A program made the position numbers and the translations under genes. Positions 27,810-35,586 of a DNA stretch of 64,000 nucleotides are shown piece by piece. Source of the stretch: Listeria seeligeri serovar 1/2b str. SLCC3954 (GTDB taxonomy: Bacteria > Bacillota > Bacilli > Lactobacillales > Listeriaceae); assembly GCF_000027145.1 (NCBI RefSeq), contig NC_013891.1, positions 2,356,001-2,420,000 of the forward strand. Direction: 5' to 3'. Positions within the stretch are counted from its first letter, which is position 1; every line of letters starts with the position of its first letter. The notes under the pieces were generated by a model, which was given only the letters and a program-made list of their open reading frames with translations, did no database searches and was not told the DNA's origin.

Positions 27810-28484
27810 TTAGCGTTTATCAGTTCGTTTCGTTAAGAAGTCGCCGATAAACTGGAAAATAAAGACGATAATCAAAATAATAATGGTGGCTAGCACGGTT
27901 ACATCAGGTTGTCCACGTTGGAAACCTTCAAGATAAGCGGTATTCCCAAGTCCGCCAGCCCCAATAACTCCTGCCATCGCCGTGAAGCCAACTAACGAAA
28001 TAGCCGTTACGGTAATCCCGGAAATAATTGCTGGCAAGGCTTCTGGTATAAGTACTTTGCCAATAATAGTAAACATATTAGCACCCATAGATTTTGCTGC
28101 TTCGATAACCCCTTTGTCTACTTCCCGAAAGGCAATTTCCACCATCCGACCATAAAAAGGAGCTGCTGAGATAATCAGCGCTGGTAAAGCTGCTTTCGGT
28201 CCAATTACTGTTCCAACAAGTGATTTTGTCATTGGAAGAAGCAATACAATCAAAATAATAAATGGAATCGATCGGAAAACATTGACAAGTATCGCTGTAA
28301 TCCAATAAAGTATCCGCGCACCAACATGTTTTTTATTGTTGGTTAAAAATAGGAGTAATCCTAAAACTATTCCTAGTAGAAAAACCGCAAAAAGTGAAAC
28401 CAGTGTCATATACAGCGTTTCTTGCGTTGCTACCCACATCATCTGAAAATCAACATTGGGAAATAATTCTTGTAATTTCGTCAT
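27810..28484 (-). CDS. metI: methionine ABC transporter permease MetI
   Basis: 224-aa inner-membrane permease with five helices. It has the coupling EAA loop (EAAKSMGANMFTIIGKVLIPEALPAIISG, about residues 133-161). It overlaps metN by 4 bp at its start, and is followed by a 63-bp gap and metQ. It forms the MetN2-MetI2 complex. Confidence 0.96.
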   Translation of the reverse strand: MTKLQELFPNVDFQMMWVATQETLYMTLVSLFAVFLLGIVLGLLLFLTNNKKHVGARILYWITAILVNVFRSIPFIILIVLLLPMTKSLVGTVIGPKAALPALIISAAPFYGRMVEIAFREVDKGVIEAAKSMGANMFTIIGKVLIPEALPAIISGITVTAISLVGFTAMAGVIGAGGLGNTAYLEGFQRGQPDVTVLATIIILIIVFIFQFIGDFLTKRTDKR

Positions 28485-29503
28485 CGTTCTAACACTTCCG
28501 TTTCTACTTTAAGTTGACGTAGCTGTGTTAGACTCGCATTCATTGCCTCTTCTGTACCTAAAATCTGTACATAAAGTGTTCCATAAGCGCCGTTTTGTGT
28601 TTGTGTTAAATTCCCGTGCAAGACATTTAGCATCACATCATTTTCCTTAGCTACTTGAGAAATAACTGGTTGAGTCGCATTTTCACTCATAAAGAGTAAT
28701 TTTAATATTTTTCCTTCTGAGTAGTTATCAAGCAATAGATGGATTAATTCTTCTGTTTCGTCTGAATCAGTAACTTGGCGAACGAAGCGCTGGGTTACTT
28801 TTTCTTTTGGATGGCGGAAAACATCTAATACGTCGCCAAGTTCCACGACTTTTCCGTTTTCCATCACAGCTACACGATTGCAAATTTTTCGAATAACATG
28901 CATTTCGTGGGTGATAACAATGATTGTAAGGTTTAGCCGTTTGTTAATATCTAATAAAAGTTCTAAAACTTCATCTGTTGTTTGTGGATCAAGCGCTGAA
29001 GTTGCTTCATCGCATAGCAGTACTTTTGGATTATTAGCAAGCGCTCGAGCAATCCCGACTCGTTGTTTTTGTCCGCCACTTAATTCAGCAGGATAAGCAT
29101 TTTCTTTTCCTTCTAAACCAACTAGTCGAATTAATTCATTTACACGAAAACGTCTTTTTTCACCACGTACTCCAGCAATTTCAAGTGGAAAAGCAATGTT
29201 TTCTGCAACAGTACGCGACCATAATAAATTAAAATGCTGGAAGATCATCCCAATTTGCTGACGAGCTTTCCGAAGTTTGCCACCGCGTATTTGGCTGATA
29301 AGTAAATTATCTACTTCGATGGTACCTTCTGTCGGTAGTTCTAGGCCATTAAACATTCGAATTAGTGTGCTCTTTCCGGCGCCTGAATAGCCAACTACCC
29401 CAAAAATCTCACCTTGTTCAATTTCTAAATCGACATTATCGACTGCTTTAATTTTATTATTCCTCGATGTATATTCTTTTACAACGTGCTGTAACGTAAT
29501 CAT
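28481..29503 (-). CDS. metN: methionine ABC transporter ATP-binding protein MetN
   Basis: 340-aa ATPase of the methionine importer. Walker A is GYSGAGKST, signature ELSGGQKQRVGIARAL, Walker B VLLCDEATSALD. A C-terminal NIL/ACT domain (about residues 265-340) senses cytosolic methionine for trans-inhibition. The start is ATG 29503 with AAGGTGAT; an in-frame GTG at 29512 overlaps that site. It is the first gene behind an S-box riboswitch. Confidence 0.96.
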   Translation of the reverse strand: MITLQHVVKEYTSRNNKIKAVDNVDLEIEQGEIFGVVGYSGAGKSTLIRMFNGLELPTEGTIEVDNLLISQIRGGKLRKARQQIGMIFQHFNLLWSRTVAENIAFPLEIAGVRGEKRRFRVNELIRLVGLEGKENAYPAELSGGQKQRVGIARALANNPKVLLCDEATSALDPQTTDEVLELLLDINKRLNLTIIVITHEMHVIRKICNRVAVMENGKVVELGDVLDVFRHPKEKVTQRFVRQVTDSDETEELIHLLLDNYSEGKILKLLFMSENATQPVISQVAKENDVMLNVLHGNLTQTQNGAYGTLYVQILGTEEAMNASLTQLRQLKVETEVLER

Positions 29504-29529
29504 CTCAATCACCTTTTTCTACATTTCTG

Positions 29530-29711
29530 GTATACAAAAAGCCTTTCTGCTGATGAGCAGAAAGGCAGCATTTTTTCAAATGGACTAACTTCCTTCTCAT
29601 CTTTCAGAACAAATTACTGTTCTGCATGACTTAGCACCTTAAACGAATAAAGAATTATTGTTTAGGTTGCTGGGTTTCATAGGGCATTTCCCTCCACCAC
29701 TCTGGATAAGA
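29530..29711 (-). promoter_or_regulatory. S-box (SAM-I) riboswitch of metNIQ
   Basis: On the minus strand the leader begins CTTATCCAGAGTGGTGGAGG and continues with GCCCTATGAAACCCAGCAACC, the diagnostic SAM-I aptamer core. It ends in a terminator GCCTTTCTGC/GCAGAAAGGC (29541-29566) followed by a T run. A long alternative antiterminator segment lies between. SAM binding should stop transcription before metN. By position it matches the L. monocytogenes element reported to act also in trans on prfA (SreA); whether it does so here is not shown. Confidence 0.95.
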
Positions 29712-29723
29712 TTTCTAAATATT

Positions 29724-29729
29724 ATTATA
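29724..29729 (-). promoter_or_regulatory. -10 of the S-box/metNIQ promoter
   Basis: Minus-strand TATAAT preceded by TGA, an extended -10, about 12 bp before the start of the S-box aptamer. Confidence 0.65.
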
Positions 29730-29804
29730 TCACTTCATCTGTGATTATTGTGACGTTTCTTGTTTTTTCATATTACCTTGTCCGTTACACTTTGTCAATA
29801 TTTT

Positions 29805-29993
29805 TTATTTATAATTTATTTCACTGATAATCCCACTATTCAAATTCGTCCCTTTACTAGCTAGCGGTGAGGCAATTTTAATTTGCGCCCTATTTTGAGA
29901 ATTAACATCACCCTTATTTACTTGGGCTAAATAAAAAAATACCGCAATAACTGTAATACAAGCAACAACAATCAGAACTAAATGCTTTTTCAT
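29805..29993 (-). CDS. small membrane-anchored protein downstream of cesK
   Basis: 62-aa protein with an N-terminal hydrophobic helix (about residues 4-25) and a short polar tail. It could be an anchored small protein or a secreted peptide after cleavage; there is no lipobox. A strong Shine-Dalgarno (GGAGGGTGAACAA-ATG) supports translation. It lies 78 bp downstream of the histidine kinase gene, on the same strand with no terminator between, so it is likely the third gene of that operon. I do not recognise a domain. Confidence 0.75.
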   Translation of the reverse strand: MKKHLVLIVVACITVIAVFFYLAQVNKGDVNSQNRAQIKIASPLASKGTNLNSGIISEINYK

Positions 29994-30071
29994 TTGTTCA
30001 CCCTCCGTAATTTATATTCTACTGAACGAATATAAATCGGACGGAAAGAAACATTTAAGAATTTTTAAAGA

Positions 30072-31214
30072 TTAGCTGAGCGGTAACTTAACGATAAAGC
30101 TGGTTTTACGATTTTTACTTTCGGCAGTGACAATTCCACCGTGTTTTTCAACGATAGACTTAGCAATAGCGAGCCCCAGACCAGTCCCAGTTGTCGTCCG
30201 GTTTTTATCCGCTTTATAAAAACGCTCGAACAGATAAGGTAAATCGATTTCTGAAATTTCTTGGCCATAATTCGTTACTCGCACAACAGCCATATTTTCT
30301 TCTTGTTTTGCACTTACATCAATTTGTTTATTGCCTTCACCGTAACGAAGCGCATTCGAAAAAAGATTCTCAAATAAACGCATAATTTGGTTGCCATCAC
30401 CGCTAATAATTAATTTTTTCGCTTCAAAATGTTCGACAATCTGCATATTTCGCTCGGTTGCCTGCCCATCGTATTCCGCAACTAACTGGCTTAGCAATTC
30501 AATTACATCAAGTTCATCTTTTTTCAGTTGGTACTCCACGCTATCAAGTCGCGTATAAGAGAATAAATCATCAATTAATTTATGCAAATGTCGCGCCTTC
30601 CCGTAGACAAGTTCCGTGTAATATCGCAGTTCAATTTCATCACGATAACGATCTTCATGGATGTAACTTAAGTAACCCAAAATCGAAGTTAAAGGTGTCC
30701 GAAGATCGTGCGAAACGTTCGTAATCAAGTCATTTCTAGCTTGTTGGGCTTGCTCTTCTTGCTTCATTAATTTGTTTTGGCGTTCGCGCATACTTTCAAT
30801 ATTCCGCTCCAACTCTTGAATCTCTGGAACAAAACTTTCGGTATCAACTGGTTTTCCATCATTCAAGGCAAAATTGATTGTGCGCAGCTGTTTCTTCAAA
30901 AGTCGTTGTCGCATAAAACGATAGAAAAAAGAGAAAAATAAGCAAGTAATCAAGAAAATAATAAAATAATTGATTAACACTACCCAAATCGAATCCATCA
31001 CGCGGACATATTTATTAGGGCCGAATAAACTAACAATCGCCCGGGTTAGTTCTTTCAAAAACAATGAATCGTCTCTAATCGAAATCGCCCATAAATAAAT
31101 AGTTTGTACCGTAAATATTCCTAAAATCCATGAAATAGCTGCAAAAAAAGTTGCCTGCCAAATATTCATCACATGGCTAATTTTAGTAAACAACATTTCT
31201 ATTCTATATTTCAA
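30072..31214 (-). CDS. cesK: sensor histidine kinase (CesK-like)
   Basis: 380-aa membrane histidine kinase. Two transmembrane helices (about residues 14-40 and 78-102) flank a short external loop. Then come a linker, the HisKA phosphoacceptor NVSHDLRTPLTS (His169) and a HATPase domain with NLFSNALRYG and GTGLGLAIAKSIV. By neighbours and architecture it corresponds to Listeria CesK, which responds to cell-wall-active antibiotics. The start is uncertain: TTG at 31214, inside the end of cesR, or ATG at 31196. Confidence 0.9.
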   Translation of the reverse strand: MKYRIEMLFTKISHVMNIWQATFFAAISWILGIFTVQTIYLWAISIRDDSLFLKELTRAIVSLFGPNKYVRVMDSIWVVLINYFIIFLITCLFFSFFYRFMRQRLLKKQLRTINFALNDGKPVDTESFVPEIQELERNIESMRERQNKLMKQEEQAQQARNDLITNVSHDLRTPLTSILGYLSYIHEDRYRDEIELRYYTELVYGKARHLHKLIDDLFSYTRLDSVEYQLKKDELDVIELLSQLVAEYDGQATERNMQIVEHFEAKKLIISGDGNQIMRLFENLFSNALRYGEGNKQIDVSAKQEENMAVVRVTNYGQEISEIDLPYLFERFYKADKNRTTTGTGLGLAIAKSIVEKHGGIVTAESKNRKTSFIVKLPLS

Positions 31215-31899
31215 CTTTGTATCCTACTCCCCAAATGGTCTTAATTACGTTTTCTCCGCCCATCGCATCACGCAATTTATCACGTAGATTACTAATGTGC
31301 ACCATAACAGTTTTACTTGCTCCGAGTGCCTTTTCTTGCCAAATTTTCTCAAAAATATATTCGGAACTAAAAACCCGACCTGGTTCGCTCACAAGTAAAA
31401 ATAAAATATCAAACTCCGATGTCGTCAAATGAAGTTCTTTTCCGCTTACAGTTACAACATGAAGTGCGCGGTCAACTACAATAGGTCCAATAATAACCTT
31501 ATCTTGGCTAATTGGCTCGGCTTGGCTCATCTGCTGCATCCGACGCAAAATTGCTTTAACGCGAACAGAAAGCTCTAGCGGATTAAACGGCTTCACCATG
31601 TAATCGTCTGCACCAGTCAAAAGCCCCATAATTTTATCATTATCTTCTGCCTTAGCACTGAGCATCAAAATTGGCGTCAAAATCCCTTCGCTTCTCATTA
31701 ATCGGCAAACTTCTAAGCCATTCATTTCTGGCATCATAATATCTAAAATAACCAAAGTAGGCTGTTTTTCTTGTACAAGACGCCAAACCTCTGCGCCATC
31801 ATATGCTAAGTAAATCGTATAGCCTTCATTTTGCAAATATAATTTCACTAAATCCACAATTTCTTTATCATCATCGGCAATCAAAATTGAAGTTGTCAT
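31204..31899 (-). CDS. cesR: response regulator, OmpR family (CesR-like)
   Basis: 231-aa response regulator. The receiver domain has acidic pocket ADDDKE, phosphoacceptor Asp53 (ILDIMMPEMNG) and Lys in VKPFNPLE. The C-terminal winged helix is of OmpR/PhoB type (TTSEFDILFLL, VMVHISNLRDKL). It pairs with the overlapping kinase gene. The start ATG 31899 has Shine-Dalgarno AAAGGAAA; an in-frame ATG at 31917 overlaps that region. An extended -10, TGC-TACAAT, lies at 31932-31940. The CesR identity rests on synteny. Confidence 0.92.
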   Translation of the reverse strand: MTTSILIADDDKEIVDLVKLYLQNEGYTIYLAYDGAEVWRLVQEKQPTLVILDIMMPEMNGLEVCRLMRSEGILTPILMLSAKAEDNDKIMGLLTGADDYMVKPFNPLELSVRVKAILRRMQQMSQAEPISQDKVIIGPIVVDRALHVVTVSGKELHLTTSEFDILFLLVSEPGRVFSSEYIFEKIWQEKALGASKTVMVHISNLRDKLRDAMGGENVIKTIWGVGYKVEI

Positions 31900-31973
31900 A
31901 CTAGATTTCCTTTCCATTCCTTGATTAACCTATTGTAGCACTTTTGAAAGAAATCGAATAGAAAGAGCTAGTT

Positions 31974-32849
31974 TCAATTTCTAGTCAGGACGCGTTCTTC
32001 TTCTGGCTCTAAGTGAATAAGGACTTCTGCCTTTGCGTAAAAATCCATTATCTCTGCTTCAATTTCATCACAGAGCGAATGAGCACTTTCGATTGTCATT
32101 GATGAAGAAACAACTAGATGGAAATCAATATATTCTTCTGCTCCAGCACGTCTAGAACGAAAATCATGGAATTCAATAAACTTGTTTTTATGTGTCAAAA
32201 TAATTTGCTTAATCGCCATTTCCTCATCCATTGACAAACGCTTATCCATAAGTGGTGGGAATGATTCTTTTAAGAGTTTATATGCTTCAAACATAATGTA
32301 AAAGGCTGTTAAAATCGCAATAACTGGATCAAGCCACAGCCACCCGGTTATGTATACTAAAAACAAACTAAGGGCAATTCCTAGTGAAGTAAAAACATCA
32401 GTATATAAATGTAGCGCGTTCGATTTCATTGCTACAGAATTCGCCTCTTCAGCAGCTTTTTTGATAATTCGTGATACCACAATATTAATGAGCGCCCCCA
32501 AAAGCATCACCATAATTCCAAGTGCAGGAAAACGGATTTCATGTGGGTTAACTAATTTATTGACTGATTCGATAATAATCCAAATACCCGCTACAAAAAT
32601 CAGCAAGGTTTCAATGGTCCCGGCAATGTTTTCTGCTTTACCATGGCCATATGGATGGTCCTCATCTGCCGGTTGATTCGAAATCCGAATCGAAAAGAAG
32701 GTAATTATCGACGCAAATAAATCCATCGATGAGTGAATCCCTTCTGAAATCACTGCGACAGACCCTGTAAAAAAGCCAACAACTAACTTAAGTACAACAA
32801 TAACAAAATTACTACAAACAGATAAAATAGTAAGATTAGAATGGTTCAT
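31974..32849 (-). CDS. cation diffusion facilitator family transporter
   Basis: 291-aa CDF transporter exporting divalent metals such as Zn, Co, Mn or Fe in exchange for protons. The first helices contain SEGIHSSMDLFASIITFFSIR; the metal-site motif is HxxxD-like (HPYGHGKAEN and NALHLYTDVFTSLG). The C-terminal cytoplasmic domain spans about residues 205-291. The start is ATG 32849 because CGGAGG lies 8 bp upstream; a longer frame from 32942 lacks a ribosome-binding site. The metal cannot be read from sequence. Confidence 0.9.
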   Translation of the reverse strand: MNHSNLTILSVCSNFVIVVLKLVVGFFTGSVAVISEGIHSSMDLFASIITFFSIRISNQPADEDHPYGHGKAENIAGTIETLLIFVAGIWIIIESVNKLVNPHEIRFPALGIMVMLLGALINIVVSRIIKKAAEEANSVAMKSNALHLYTDVFTSLGIALSLFLVYITGWLWLDPVIAILTAFYIMFEAYKLLKESFPPLMDKRLSMDEEMAIKQIILTHKNKFIEFHDFRSRRAGAEEYIDFHLVVSSSMTIESAHSLCDEIEAEIMDFYAKAEVLIHLEPEEERVLTRN

Positions 32850-33027
32850 AGAAAAAGCCTCCGATATATTATGTTTCACTAAAAATCTCTCTTTATAAAA
32901 CACAAATTTAACAACTCGAATTATCTTACCATGTCTGCCCAAATTGTGTCTATAGCAATGTTTTTAGCTAAATACATTTCTATATCAGATGCGAAACTTT
33001 GTTGCGTAAGGGCAAATTTTAACACAG

Positions 33028-33060
33028 AAAAAATCCCTGTATCACTCACTATACAGGAAT
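33028..33060 (-). terminator. intrinsic terminator overlapping the thioredoxin stop codon
   Basis: Stem CCTGTAT/ATACAGG followed on the minus strand by T6. It includes the last codons and stop of the thioredoxin-like gene. Confidence 0.8.
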
Positions 33061-33350
33061 TCAAAAATAGCCGTTACATCATGTAATTTATAGCTGACAT
33101 CTACCGGATTTCCTTCTTTAAATTTCACTAAAGCTGGCACAGATGTAATTTCTAAAGTTTGAGCAATTTCTGGCACATAATTTAAATCTACTTTTGCAAT
33201 TGTCGTATGGATATTATCTACGTTTTGCGTCATATCAACTAAGCGGCTAGCCATTTGGCAATTACCACACATTGGCGTGAAAAAGAAAACGGTAAAATCC
33301 GCGCCATTTTTTTGCGCCGCATGTAAAGTTTCTTTTTCCCAATTATCCAG
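33042..33350 (-). CDS. thioredoxin-like protein with apparent CTG start
   Basis: 102-aa thioredoxin-fold protein (YtpP-like) with active-site sequence FTPMCGNCQM, and a cis-proline region SVPALVKF. The first in-frame ATG lies at the catalytic Met (33272) and would remove the first beta strand. Upstream, the only plausible start is CTG at 33348-33350, correctly spaced (8 bp) from a perfect AGGAGG (33359-33364). An in-frame stop lies just before that. I therefore place the start at CTG, giving an N-terminus LDNWEKETLHAAQ of normal length. Confidence 0.8.
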   Translation of the reverse strand: MDNWEKETLHAAQKNGADFTVFFFTPMCGNCQMASRLVDMTQNVDNIHTTIAKVDLNYVPEIAQTLEITSVPALVKFKEGNPVDVSYKLHDVTAIFEFLYSE

Positions 33351-33366
33351 AGAAAACGCCTCCTAT

Positions 33367-33402
33367 AAAAAAAGGCCGATTCGGTTATCCCAAGCCGGCC
33401 TC
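33367..33402 (-). terminator. intrinsic terminator of gcvH
   Basis: Stem with GGCCG/CGGCC, followed on the minus strand by T7-ATA, which runs directly into the AGGAGG of the next gene. Confidence 0.75.
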
Positions 33403-33409
33403 GTATGAA

Positions 33410-33787
33410 TTAATCTAATGTTTTTTCGTAATCTTCACTTGATAAAAGTGCTGATACATCCGCATCTTGAACTTCTGTAAGTTTTAAAATCCAGCCAGTA
33501 TCATATGGATTGCTATTAATTAGTTCAGGTTCATCTTCTAACGTTTCATTTACAGCAACTACTTTTCCACTTACTGGTGCATAGAAATCGGATACTGTTT
33601 TAACGGATTCAATACTTCCAATCGAATCGCCTTTTGCAACCGTATCGCCAACTTCTGGTAATTCAACAAATACGATATCCCCTAATTGATCTTGCGCAAA
33701 ATCAGTGATCCCGATAAGATAACTACCATCCTCCGCTTTCACCCATTCGTGTTCTTCTGTGTACAATAAGTCTTTTGGTAAACTCAT
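33410..33787 (-). CDS. gcvH: glycine cleavage system H protein
   Basis: 125-aa lipoyl carrier. The lipoylated lysine is Lys63 in GSIESVKTVSD. The flanking GDSIG and FYAPVSGKVVAVNE segments are standard. No other glycine-cleavage genes are adjacent, as is normal in Bacillus relatives, where GcvH also feeds lipoyl relay. The Shine-Dalgarno AGGAGG precedes the ATG. Confidence 0.96.
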   Translation of the reverse strand: MSLPKDLLYTEEHEWVKAEDGSYLIGITDFAQDQLGDIVFVELPEVGDTVAKGDSIGSIESVKTVSDFYAPVSGKVVAVNETLEDEPELINSNPYDTGWILKLTEVQDADVSALLSSEDYEKTLD

Positions 33788-33825
33788 TTTCTAAACTCCT
33801 CCTTTTCTTGCAATTATCTATATGA

Positions 33826-34179
33826 CTATTTCCAAGTTGTTTCAAATTCTTGTTCATTAAAACCTAATGTTACTTCTTTGCCATTGGTTGTTAATGGGCG
33901 CTTAATTAGCATCCCATCAGAAGCTAGTAGTTCATAAGTTTCTTTAAGCGACATTGTATCAATTTTGTCTTTTAACCCTAGCTCGCGGTACTTAATACCA
34001 CTTGTATTAAAGAAACGACGGATTGGAAGCCCGCTAAGCTCATGCCACGATTGTAACTCTTCTGCACTTGGCGTTTCTGTTTTAATATCTATTTCCTTAA
34101 AATCCGTGTTCTCATTTTCAAGCCATGCTTTTGCCTTTTTGCAGGTGCTACATTTTGGATACCAATAAAAATTAATCAT
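33826..34179 (-). CDS. Spx/ArsC-family protein (YusI-like)
   Basis: 117-aa thioredoxin-fold protein of the Spx/ArsC/YffB family. The N-terminal YPKCSTCKKAKAWLE carries a CxxC pair, and LIKRPLTTNGKEV is the family C-terminal motif. It could be a thiol-dependent reductase or regulator; Spx-type RNA-polymerase contact residues are not evident. It lies 38 bp upstream of gcvH and is probably co-transcribed, the same arrangement as yusI-gcvH in B. subtilis. Confidence 0.92.
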   Translation of the reverse strand: MINFYWYPKCSTCKKAKAWLENENTDFKEIDIKTETPSAEELQSWHELSGLPIRRFFNTSGIKYRELGLKDKIDTMSLKETYELLASDGMLIKRPLTTNGKEVTLGFNEQEFETTWK

Positions 34180-34293
34180 TTTGCCTCTCCCTCCGATTGC
34201 ATTCTACTACTATCATAGTGCATTTTTTGCGAAAGTACAAATGGCAACACTTAGAAAAAAGCAGAGAATTTGAAAGCGTATACATTAACGATT

Positions 34294-34332
34294 TTTAAAA
34301 TACAAAAGCCAGATTCGACTTTTGTATTTTGC
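34294..34332 (-). terminator. intrinsic terminator
   Basis: Perfect 12-bp stem AAAATACAAAAG/CTTTTGTATTTT. It ends the tandem rodA-like genes and is nearly symmetric. Confidence 0.85.
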
Positions 34333-34335
34333 TTT

Positions 34336-35511
34336 TTAAGAAGCGTGATTTTCTTCTTTTACTTCAAACATCGACTTCTTGTAATTAAACCTTATCCCGA
34401 GCACTAGTCCGACTGCCATCATGTTTCCGAGCAGCGCACTACCACCGTAACTAATAAACGGAAGTGGAATACCTGTTATAGGTAACAAACCAATGTTCAT
34501 ACCAACATTTTCAAGCACATGGAACATAATCATCATCACAACACCGGTACAAATATACGAATAAAACGGAATACCTACATCGAGTGCAACGCGAATAATT
34601 TGGTATATTAATAAGAAATAAATCGCCAAGAGAATACTTGCCCCGATAAAGCCATAATCCCCAGCTACGATTGTAAAAATAAAGTCATTATGGTTTTCGG
34701 GAATCGCGATTGCATCGTATCCGGCACCGTTCCCAGTAATTTGCCCAGAACCAATTGCTGTTAAAGCCCGGAGCACTTGATAACCGCCACCTTGAGGATC
34801 GTTTTCTGGATTTATCCAGGTTGTAATCCGTTCAAACTGATATGGTTTAAAACCAAGACTCGTAAGCCAGTTTTGGTGATAAATAACCATCCAAATTAGC
34901 GTCGTTCCAATAGCTGCAATCGATCCAAATAGCGGTAAAATAATCTTCCAGCTAATTCCAGAGATAAGAATCATCCCTGACATAATAGCGATAAACACAA
35001 GAGCTGTCCCAAGATCGGGTTGTAACATAATCAAAATAAGTGGTGCAAGTGTAAATAAGCCGATTTTTGTCAGTAACCAAGTATCTGAACCAAGCCTATG
35101 AATCTTATACGCACGGTTATGATCCCAAATTACTTTTGCTAAAACGATAATTAAAATTACTTTTACGACCTCAGATGGCTGAAGATTCCCAAGAAAAGGA
35201 ATAACAATCCAGCTTTTTGCGCCTTTTATTTCTTTACCAAAGAATAAAACAAAGACAAGCATAAATAGGCCAAGTCCATAGAAATAATAAGACCATTTCA
35301 TTAGTCGATCGTAATCTAATTGCATGACGACAATGATTGCAAAAGTGGCAACTACAAACCACATCGCTTGTTTCACAACAAAGTTTGCATCATATTGGTT
35401 ATTAGTTAATTGAGCGCTATAAATGGACACTAAGCTGATTATCATCAGCAACATCATTGAAAGAACTATCCCGTAATCAATGCGTCCAGCTAGTTTATTT
35501 TGTTGATTCAT
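34336..35511 (-). CDS. SEDS-family peptidoglycan polymerase (RodA-like), copy A
   Basis: 391-aa polytopic protein of the FtsW/RodA/SpoVE family, the lipid II-polymerising glycosyltransferases of the elongasome. About ten helices. Signature segments are LQPDLGTALVFIAI, YQFERITTWINPENDPQGGGYQ, IPENHNDFIFTIVAGDYGF and the C-terminal GIPLPFISYGGSALL. The motif that commonly reads FAVLAEELG is changed to FTIVAGDYG. It is adjacent to a close paralogue; Listeria is known to have several RodA proteins. Confidence 0.93.
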   Translation of the reverse strand: MNQQNKLAGRIDYGIVLSMMLLMIISLVSIYSAQLTNNQYDANFVVKQAMWFVVATFAIIVVMQLDYDRLMKWSYYFYGLGLFMLVFVLFFGKEIKGAKSWIVIPFLGNLQPSEVVKVILIIVLAKVIWDHNRAYKIHRLGSDTWLLTKIGLFTLAPLILIMLQPDLGTALVFIAIMSGMILISGISWKIILPLFGSIAAIGTTLIWMVIYHQNWLTSLGFKPYQFERITTWINPENDPQGGGYQVLRALTAIGSGQITGNGAGYDAIAIPENHNDFIFTIVAGDYGFIGASILLAIYFLLIYQIIRVALDVGIPFYSYICTGVVMMIMFHVLENVGMNIGLLPITGIPLPFISYGGSALLGNMMAVGLVLGIRFNYKKSMFEVKEENHAS

Positions 35512-35586
35512 TATTTAATTACTCCTTACTGGTTGGTTTGTAAAAACTTAAGTAACACTTTCTCCCAAACAGTTAAAAAAAGAAAA

